64,000 bases of DNA from Streblospio benedicti (lineage: Eukaryota > Annelida > Polychaeta > Spionida > Spionidae), in the NCBI GenBank assembly GCA_019095985.1, contig CM032660.1, positions 35,420,937-35,484,936 of the forward strand. Direction: 5' to 3'. Both the position numbers and the translations under genes were made by a program. Shown here piece after piece: positions 56,360 through 64,000 of this stretch; position 1 is the stretch's first letter; every line of letters starts with the position of its first letter. The notes beneath the pieces are model-generated. The model made no database searches, was not told the origin of the DNA, and saw nothing but the letters and a program-made list of their open reading frames with translations.

Positions 56360-56505
56360 TAGTTAGACTTATGACTCCAAGTCAGGTAAAGACTATATCC
56401 CATAACCTTTGGTGGGTTCAAACCCACAACCATAGGGCACCATATAACCTAGCAGTTAAGACTGACTCACAAGCCTACTCTGCCACCACTACTAGGTCAC
56501 TGAAT
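56360..56505 (-). repeat. tRNA-derived SINE (family of 42,145)
   Basis: The reverse strand has TGGTGGCAGAGTAGG and a degenerate B-box GGGTTTGAACCC. It matches 42,145-42,305 through ATGACTCCAAGTCAGG and the CTAGCAGTT segment. Confidence 0.6.
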
Positions 56506-56656
56506 ATTGACCAAGGATTTATATTTAAAGCATCATCAGTTTCACAACTTTATCATTCACACTGTCTTTACCAGTCCATGTTCATATCCATAAATTTCGA
56601 CTGTAAACAGCCCATTTGGATTTATTTCAGGTAGAAGCAGAAACCATTGTAATACC

Positions 56657-59600
56657 ATGAGTGGAGGGCCTCCAGCAAGCAGCCCAGACCATGGCACTTC
56701 CTCCAGCTTTCAGCGAATTCCCTCAGAGAGTTCTCTGGTGAAAAAGCCTGCTACAGGAGAACCTTTAAGGTGAATAAATGCCTTAGAATGGTATAGCTGT
56801 CGGAAAGCAACCTCTGTGTACATGTACAGCAGAATTTCTCTATTAGGACCACCTTTGGGACCAGTGTTAGGTGGTCTCAATAAAGAGGTTTGATTTGGTT
56901 GCTTTATGAAGGTTTGGGGCCAAGAAAAGTGATCTTACTATAGAGGTGGTCGCAACGGAGAGGTGGTCTTAATTGAAGGTTCTCCTGTATAATAATTTGC
57001 ACCAATCTGGAGGTTCTACTGTACTTCATTACAGCTTTTTTTTACATGCTTTTCAAGGAAGAACTAACAAAAATACTGGCAAAGGTAGTCCCCAAGGAAC
57101 TGCAAGCAAATTTTCAATTCTTAGACATCCAGGTCTATGCCAAAGGTAACTGCATCAATGGATGTGAATTATGGAATATGTCTCTTGAGAGTTGCTTTGG
57201 GGTTGAGAAAATTAGTAATGAAAGACTGAATTATAATAATTAAAAATCTTTTCATAGTCACTTTTAAAAGAAGATCAAATCCATTGATGCAGTTGCCTTT
57301 GATGAGTGGAGGAATGTAGTTTGCACAAATATGTATTCTACCTAACACAATGTACAAAACTCAAGTAGATCCAATAGCTGCTTATTATAATTAATTTCCA
57401 CCATTCTTTCATACATCAACCAACAATTTTTTTTACGCCAGATATAGTCACAAAACTGTTTTATTCTAACTATTGTTGTGCGATGATGGTTTTCATAATA
57501 CGGTATACATTTTAATGTCTTGCAGAAGTATGCCAAATAAGTCGTGGGAGCGCTCCCAGTCTGCGCTGAACCTGGAGAACAAGGCAAAGGACGGTGGGAT
57601 CTATGTGAAGCAGACGTCAAACGACTACACGGCTGAAGGAGACAACAGTAACGGCAGCGGAAAGGTACAGTAGAACATCCAATGAAGACCATCTCTCTTT
57701 TGAGACCACCTTTGTAATACGTCCATTTCTTATGCTCCCAAACTTTCATAAAGCGACTACAATGAACCTCCATATATAATGGACCTCCCTATTGAGACCA
57801 CCTCTATACTACTTTTCATGGACCCAAACCTTCATAAAGCTATGAAAAAGAACCTCTGTATAGAGACCACCTCTCTATTGAGCCACCTAATTCTGGTCCC
57901 AAGGATGGTCCTAACAGAGAGGTTCTACTTAACATATGTAGCCACATGAGGCCACTCTACATAATATTGGACCATGGCACAAGACCCTCTATATTCTTCC
58001 CAAGTGTAACCTAGAAAACTAGCCAATCAGTGCAAAACTCTCGCCAATTTGGAGAGACTTTTGAACTGTCACTATCACCCAATGTATTATGCATATTTTG
58101 ACCTAATTGCCAAGATGTCAAGGACTCAGAAGCAAGTTATGATCAATAGTGTGATCCCTCGATATTCAGGGTGCATGAGGCTAGCTACGAATTGATAATA
58201 AGAAGAAAGGATATGGAAAACTTTACGTCTTTGTGTATAGAATATCAAACGCTGTTTTCAGCTACTAAAACTGCTATAATATAAAATTGAATTAAAGCAA
58301 TGGTTATTATGGTCGTGCAGAAAGATTGTACACGCTTGGGCATGGGTCTGATAGATTCTGGTGACCGATAGGCTTGGAGAGGATGGTTGAGATGTAGACT
58401 GAGCAGCCAGGCCACACCCTCTGAATGAGGAATAGGGCCTTCTCAAATAAACTTAGCATTTGATTGATTGCTTATTAGAAAGCGTCACATTATAAAGGAC
58501 ATTTTTTAGGTGTCGGAGCAGTCCACTGTGTACTGGGACCTGAGCAAAGTGGACGATGGCCAGTGCAGCGGTCAAGCTGGCGGCAAGTTCAAGATCTCGC
58601 TGCAGACGATCCACCAGAAGGAGGAGATGAGCTCTTCCACTGGCTCTGCCACCTCCTCAACCACCAGCACAACCACCAGGTGAGTTTTCCCTTTCTTCGG
58701 TATATTGACGCTTTTTCTATGTGTACTTTTCATACTGAGGCTAGTTACAGGAGAACCACGAATTGAGACCACCTCTCTATTGAGGCCACCTCTATAATAA
58801 GACAACTTTTCATGGTCCCAAACCTTCATAAAGCTACTAAAGTGAACATCTGTATAGAGACCATCTCTCTATTGAGACTACTTGAGAACCCTGAGCCCAA
58901 AAGTGGTCCTAATAGAGAGGTTCTACTGTACCTCACACTCACTTGAACGTGCAGTCACTACTTCACGATACAATGAAAAGGCATTGACACTATATCAATG
59001 TAAAAGAAAAGGATGCATTCAACTTATATATCACAAAAAGTTAGATTCTAATAAAGGTAACAATCTCAGTTTAGAGTCAACGTGGATGAAACATGAAAAA
59101 GGTCCACAGTGTTTTACTTTGGATAATTTGTTATTTGATTTCCAAAAATATGAATCATGGTGAATCAAATGTATTTGATAAAGTAAATGTATTTCATGAC
59201 ACTTTAATTTGTGTATTACAGGAAAAGTAGCACGAGCAGCAGCAGTCCGAATGTCTCCATCCAAGCTCGGGTGGTGAGACGCATGTCAACAGAATCTTCA
59301 ACCGGTTTGTATTGAATTTTTTTGTACTGTATCATTAGAAACTCTAATGACTCTCAATGATAATGGTTCTAATTGCAGTTTCCCTTTATACTTCACATGT
59401 AATTTAAACCAACCTGAAATACCTTACCTGAAGTTCATCTTTGTACTACCAACTGCTAAACTGAGTCCGTTTAGAAGTTACACATTTCATGACCCACGTA
59501 TATAGTAGAACCTGCAATAAAGACCACCTCTATAAAAAGCCCACCTCTATATGACCATTTTTGTGATCCCTAACTTCCAAAAAGAGACACCTGTCGGTCT

Positions 59601-62600
59601 CCATGCGAAACGACCTCACTATTGAGATGTATAGAGATCTGTCCGAAAGTTATTCTTATTTAATAGAATGATACTACTGTAGCTGATACAATGGAACCTC
59701 CCGTTGAGACCACCTCTCTATTGCAACCACCGCTATAGTAAGACCACTTTTTATGGTCCCAAACCTTCATAAAGCTACCAAAACTAACCGCTGCATATGA
59801 ACCTCTCAACTGAGACCACCTAACACTGGTCCCAAAGGTGGTCCTAATACAGAGGTTCTACTGTATTTAGCTGAAACGGATCGTTCTTCCAATGACAGGT
59901 GGGCACAAGTTTGAGTGTACGCTGCCGGCCCCACGCTCTCCAGAGACGAGTCCGCCACCTTTGACCTCTGCGACCTCCTCGTCTCGCACAACATTCTCGT
60001 TCACCACATACGGCAATCAGAAAAAACCGAACCTCACCATCACATTGGAAAGTGCTGCCCCTGTTATGATGGTGAGCAAAGTTGAATGTTGCATTTTATA
60101 TTTGGACAGGTTGTTGTTCATTTCTGACATAAAAATAATCTAGAAGATTATCAAAAGAATGGCTCATATTTTAAGCAATGGCTAAGAGGCAAAAGAAAAT
60201 AGATGTATTTCTATTGAAACATTAATGTGAATAAATGTAGTTAAAATGCATTGGCCATAGTTGATTAGTCAATAGTTTTCTTTGATATGTATTCTTTTCA
60301 GTGTGTAGTTTTAAAAATGCAGCATATTAAAATGATCATCTAAGCGCTCAAAGTCCTTAAATTCAAATTTCCTACAAAATCACTCACATGGCTGTCAATT
60401 TTTGATGACACACTAATAATCTAACTTAGAGGAATGAGGCATTAGATGATCATATGTGGTACATATAACAATACAGTAGAACCTCCAATTAAGACCACCT
60501 AGATATTGAGACCACCTCTGTAATAGGACCGTTTTCGTGCTCCCAAACGTTAACAAAGTAACCAAAATGAGCCTCCATATAAAGACCACCTCTCTATTGA
60601 GACCACTTGAGCTTAGTCCCATGGATGGTCTTAATATAATTGCTAGTCAATACATATCATATCAAACTTGAACTTACCCGTATTAATGGTGAATTGTAGG
60701 AGAACATCAAGAAGCTGCGCGCGCCTGAGGACAAGGAGAAAGTGGGGGCTCTGCACAACATGCTCGACCTCATAGAGCAGGCCTGGGCCATGCCCACCAT
60801 CGGCCGGGACCTCGCTTACGGACTGTGTGACATACTCAGAGACGACGGTGGCCTGGACGTACTCATTGAGAACTGTGACAAGTCTAACAGTCACGAAATC
60901 CAGCTGGAATCAGCCCGACTGCTCGCGCAATCGATGACTGTATCAAATAGGGATGCGGTGGCTAAAAATGGCCTGGAAATCGTTGTGCGTCTCGCCAGCA
61001 AGGCTAAAGAGGATGTGGAGCTGACGCAGGCGGCAACCGGTATACTGGAAAGCTTGTTCAAACATTCTGAGGATACTTGTTCAAAGGCTATTGAGCTTGG
61101 AGGCCTGGATTCTATATTGTACTCATGCCGTGCTTGTGACATTCCCACGCTGCGGCACTGTGCTGTGGCGTTAGCTAATCTTGCAATATATGGAGGCACC
61201 GATAATCAGTCGGAGATGATTGCACACAAGGCATGTGAATGGCTGTTCCCTCTTGCGTTCTCGCAAGATGACAGCATTCGGTATTACGCATTCCTGGCAA
61301 TAGCTACTCTGAGTGCAAATAAGGAGCTAGAATCATCAGTTGTGCAGTCTGGAACGCTGTCGTTAGTTGAACCATTTATCAAGAATCATGATCCGGTGGA
61401 ATTTGCCAAAAGGTATTGTTTTATTTGATTTGATTCATTCAAAATTCTTATACTTAGTAAGTAAAAAATCATGATCATGTATTTTCATGTTATGATGATG
61501 TTTGCATTAAGACTGGGATATCTTCATTAGCTGATCTTCATAGATGATTTATTACAAATGTACATTGCACTTGATAGATGTATACAGTGTGTGTGCATAC
61601 ACAGAAGGAAATTACTTGTGTTACTGAACCTTTTGTGAGGTTTTACTGTAAATTTACACATTCACAATCTCACATCTGGGTAGTTTCAGTGACAAAAACC
61701 GTATACATGGATGGACTTTTTATTATTTAGTATTTGAATGCCCTCATTTTTCACGTTCAATAATGGTCAGAAAAAACAACTACTTGATTGGGCTGTGACG
61801 ATACTAGGACATAAAACCAATTACATTAATATCACATAATATTTCATCAACAAACTTAACCCATTACATTTGTATATCATACATGACCATTCAAATGCTT
61901 TTTAATTCTCTGGGATGGCCTTTACATAGATGTGTTTTTGTATATTGATATCAGGAACTTTGCATGTCCAGATTTTGGTATGGAACAAATTTTGGAGTGC
62001 CCCCTTACATGAGCATGGACCCTTGAATAAATGTTTTAAAAGTAAAACCTCCAATTACTTGCAAGACCACCTCTAAAAAGACAACCCCTATAATAAGACC
62101 TTTTTTTATTGTCTCAATTCTTCAAGAAAGAGTTAAACCTCCTCACAGAGACCACCTCTTCATTGAGACCACTTGAGGCCACCGGACACATGAGTGGTCT
62201 TTATTGAGTGGTTCTACTGTATGCAGTGTCAGAATTAGGTGGAAAAGTACTACTCATCAGCAGGACTAGTAACTCTCAAATATCTACTTATCCTGAAAGA
62301 AACTGTCCTCTAGAGAGGGCGTCTTAATTGGAGGTTCGACTGTATTAACTTTCACATAACGACCCCTGAGTGGTCTTTATCAAGTGATTCTACTGTATGT
62401 GTTAACTTTCACCTATCGCCGTTTCAGTGACAAGGCTCACATCGACGGGCAGTCTGCCTCGTGCCACACCTCACTGTATTAACTTTCACATAACTCTTTA
62501 TTGAGTGGTTCTACTGTATGCGTTTCAGTGACAAGGCCCACATCCACGGTCAGTCCGCCGAGTGGCTGCGCCGCCTCGTGCCCCTCCTCAGCAGCAAGCG

Positions 62601-62676
62601 GGACGAGGCCCAGAGCCTTGCCGCCTTCCACTTCGCCATGGAGGCCGGCATCAAGGCTGAGCAGGGCAAGCGGGAG
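56657..62676 (+). CDS. SARM1: SARM1 NAD+ hydrolase / TIR adaptor, N-terminal exons (continues beyond window)
   Basis: Seven coding exons, all AG/GT with matching phases: 56,657-56,769, 57,526-57,664, 58,510-58,679, 59,222-59,304, 59,899-60,071, 60,700-61,412, 62,529-62,676, giving 513 residues so far. The exon containing the ATG starts at 56,631 (5' UTR before). Residues 1-226 are a Ser/Thr/Pro-rich, probably disordered head much longer than in mammals. From 227 the ARM domain follows: [85 protein letters not shown]255, R262 and K347 fall on the mammalian NAD+/NMN-sensing residues W103, R110 and K193, so allosteric control is probably kept. SAM and TIR domains must lie downstream. SARM1 triggers axon degeneration and acts in innate immune signalling. 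Confidence 0.92.
56826..56985. repeat. MITE family M1, copy 1
   Basis: ~160-180-bp element whose ends resemble CAGTAGAACCTC / GAGGTTCTACTG and whose body repeats GACCACCTCTCTATTGAG-type words. It lies in SARM1 intron 1. TA next to the ends suggests a Tc1/mariner or pogo origin (inference). Confidence 0.65.
57141..57301. repeat. 161-bp MITE with 23-bp inverted ends
   Basis: CAAAGGTAACTGCATCAATG at the left pairs with the complement of CATTGATGCAGTTGCCTTTG at the right (one mismatch). SARM1 intron 1. Confidence 0.8.
57667..57935. repeat. MITE family M1, copy 2
   Basis: ACAGTAGAACATCC start and AGAGAGGTTCTACTT end. The body holds an internal tandem doubling of the GACCACCTC...CTTCATAAAGC unit. 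Confidence 0.7.
58748..58935. repeat. MITE family M1, copy 3
   Basis: ACAGGAGAACCACG start, GAGGTTCTACTGTA end. SARM1 intron 3. Confidence 0.7.
59502..59870. repeat. MITE family M1, two adjacent copies
   Basis: One copy runs ~59,506-59,685 (AGTAGAACCTGC ... GATACTACTGTA) and a second ~59,690-59,865 (ACAATGGAACCTCC ... GAGGTTCTACTGTA). SARM1 intron 4. Confidence 0.7.
60472..60640. repeat. MITE family M1 copy
   Basis: ACAGTAGAACCTCCAATTAA start; the right end has diverged (GATGGTCTTAATATAATTGC). SARM1 intron 5. Confidence 0.65.
62035..62225. repeat. MITE family M1 copy
   Basis: AAGTAAAACCTCC start, GTGGTTCTACTGTATG end. SARM1 intron 6. It is followed by a partial 50,506-type MITE (62,225-62,300). 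Confidence 0.65.
62428..62528 (+). repeat. Partial tandem duplication of SARM1 exon 7 start
   Basis: The segment GTTTCAGTGACAAGGCTCAC at 62,421 repeats the true acceptor and first codons of exon 7 (GTTTCAGTGACAAGGCCCAC at 62,522). After about 32 bp of exon-like sequence ([12 protein letters not shown]) it diverges. It leaves a competing acceptor at 62,427, 101 bp upstream. Confidence 0.8.
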
Positions 62677-62869
62677 GTAGTACGTACTCACCCTTTTGCT
62701 TACTCCTCACGTACCCATAACTGTCCGATGCTTAACATTATAGATGCGCGTGCCCACCACATCGACATACGTCAGCAGATCGTCACATTAGTAAAATTAC
62801 GTGTGACGAGGTATTGATGTCCCTATGTTGAGTTGTTGTCGCCCGCATCTAGAGAGTTGGGTAATACAG

Positions 62870-63180
62870 CAGAAGACCTGCATCAATATAAAGAGACTAC
62901 CTCTGTTATAGGATCCAATTCTACTCTCACTGTTATGGCAAGCAAGCTCCTACCACTGTATTTAACTTGCCATAACAGTGAGAGTAGAATTGAATTCACA
63001 AGCAAACTTGGGGAAATATACACACTAAACAATTGTTTATATGTTTTCGGATCATTTTTCGGGTCCCAAATCTTTATAAAATAACTTTTGAAGACCTCTG
63101 TAAAGAGATCACCTCTGTATTGAGACAGACCAGTTGAGAGCCATAATTCAGGTGGTCTTGATACAGAGGTTCTACTGTAC
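62870..63180. repeat. MITE family M1 copy interrupted by a hairpin element
   Basis: Left part CATCAATATAAAGAGACTACC and right part CAGTTGAGAGCC...GAGGTTCTACTGTAC belong to M1. Between GGATC (62,911) and GGATC (~63,049) is inserted a different sequence containing the 26-bp hairpin. Confidence 0.6.
62917..62991. repeat. Perfect 26-bp hairpin, 23-nt loop
   Basis: Left arm 62,917-62,942 (AATTCTACTCTCACTGTTAT...) is perfectly complementary to 62,966-62,991. It is stable enough to fold in RNA or DNA. Confidence 0.9.
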
Positions 63181-64000
63181 ATAAGATTTCATTCTTTCCC
63201 TCTCTCTCTCTCTGTTTTCTATGGCAAACACAGAGAGAGAAATGAATAAAATTGATTCCACCATCAAACTTGGGAAAAACACATTAGAAAACTGTACATA
63301 TAGAACTTCAGAATGAAATGTGAGTCAAAAGTCACGATGTTCAATTGAGATTTAGACCACTGATGTTTCTGCTGTACATGAACAATTTGCTAAGTAATGA
63401 GTGTTCTCAGGGCTACCTCTTGGCTTATTAAATTACAAGGGGTTTTCTTTGCGTGACCCCGAAGCTCAGCTCACCGCTCAAATAAGGCTTCAATGCATGG
63501 TGTTTGGTGGTCTTGTTTTGAGCAGTTGGTGCTAATTCAAAATATGACCCATACGAGCATGTCTTTTGTTTACATTAGTTTAGTTACTCAGTGTTACGTG
63601 AAGGACACAAGTCTCAATATAACCTGGTTTTATCGTTTTGGTTTAAAAATAGGACCATCTGATTGATCGTTCCATACTTCTCTGTTGATTGAATACAAAG
63701 TGTTGATTTATGGAAGTTCTGGGTTGAAAATAGTAGGATTATTAATGCTCAGTGAGATTCAATTTGCAATAAAAACTGATTATGAATGTGAATGAAAAAT
63801 GAGATGTGATTTTCTGAAATCTCTTCTTGTAAATTAGTCAGGTTGAGTTTTGATTTACTATCATTGATCAGAATTAGTTTTCAATTAGTTTTCCAATTAG
63901 ATTGCAATGCGAAATTTTGACAAGTTTGAGTTTATATTATTGATTAATCAATCATTAGCTAGTTCACTCTGACATGTTCATTGAAAATTAGCGTGTAAAT
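63181..64000 (+). other. SARM1 intron 7 (partial), nothing recognised
   Basis: AT-rich intron with a short CT run (63,197-63,213) and no candidate exon. Confidence 0.6.

Noticed and set aside
56152-56634. 160-codon ORF upstream of SARM1
   Set aside because: It runs through a SINE and lacks any domain or splice logic; the real coding start is in the exon from 56,631.

Overview
This is a gene-poor, repeat-rich stretch of an animal genome. Genes are split by GT-AG introns, AT-rich sequence holds islands of GC-rich retroelement, and there are many short inverted-repeat elements and three 100-N assembly gaps (11,821-11,920; 25,730-25,829; 44,460-44,559). The conserved genes (SARM1, SPATA22 and a C19orf53/UPF0390 homologue) are metazoan. 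The mix of hAT, DIRS, Penelope and tRNA-SINE repeats suits a marine invertebrate such as a lancelet, brachiopod or mollusc. I cannot place the species from sequence alone.

Region 1 (1-11,660) alternates hAT-transposase fragments with the 5' exons of three related, unrecognised genes (starts at 1,224, 8,792 and 11,335). All three share an acidic/Ser-rich leader ending in a [DE][VI]ST[VI] motif. The first continues into a C2H2-like zinc-finger and coiled-coil exon. A tandemly repeated exon-intron unit (5,603-6,290) and a Penelope-type GIY-YIG fragment lie between them.

Region 2 (11,921-17,140) is a nearly full DIRS-type tyrosine-recombinase retrotransposon whose 5' end is lost in a gap. A partial second copy sits at 35,223-36,935 on the minus strand.

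Region 3 (17,140-25,730) holds a CTG microsatellite, exons of a SAM-domain/protein-kinase gene (minus), a protein family split into two head-to-head halves (21,057-22,640), a RING-finger ORF and a gag-like LTR-element fossil.

Region 4 (25,830-39,240) is a graveyard of hAT transposons. One copy is interrupted twice by other hAT elements, and for one of these insertions both inverted ends and a 6-bp flanking duplication are visible. A PHD-finger exon, a BED-like exon and a MULE/ZSWIM-type transposase remnant follow.

Region 5 (39,585-64,000) is the real gene neighbourhood: the last exon of an unidentified plus-strand gene; a complete minus-strand SPATA22 (7 coding exons, 436 aa, meiotic recombination); a complete minus-strand C19orf53-like gene (3 exons, 86 aa); and the first seven coding exons of plus-strand SARM1 (513 aa: Ser/Thr-rich head plus most of the ARM domain). 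The SAM and TIR domains of SARM1 lie beyond the window. A SPATA22 intron contains two versions of the same ~3-kb sequence separated by a gap. They differ by an 845-bp Harbinger-like insertion with a clean empty site, which points to two haplotypes scaffolded in tandem.
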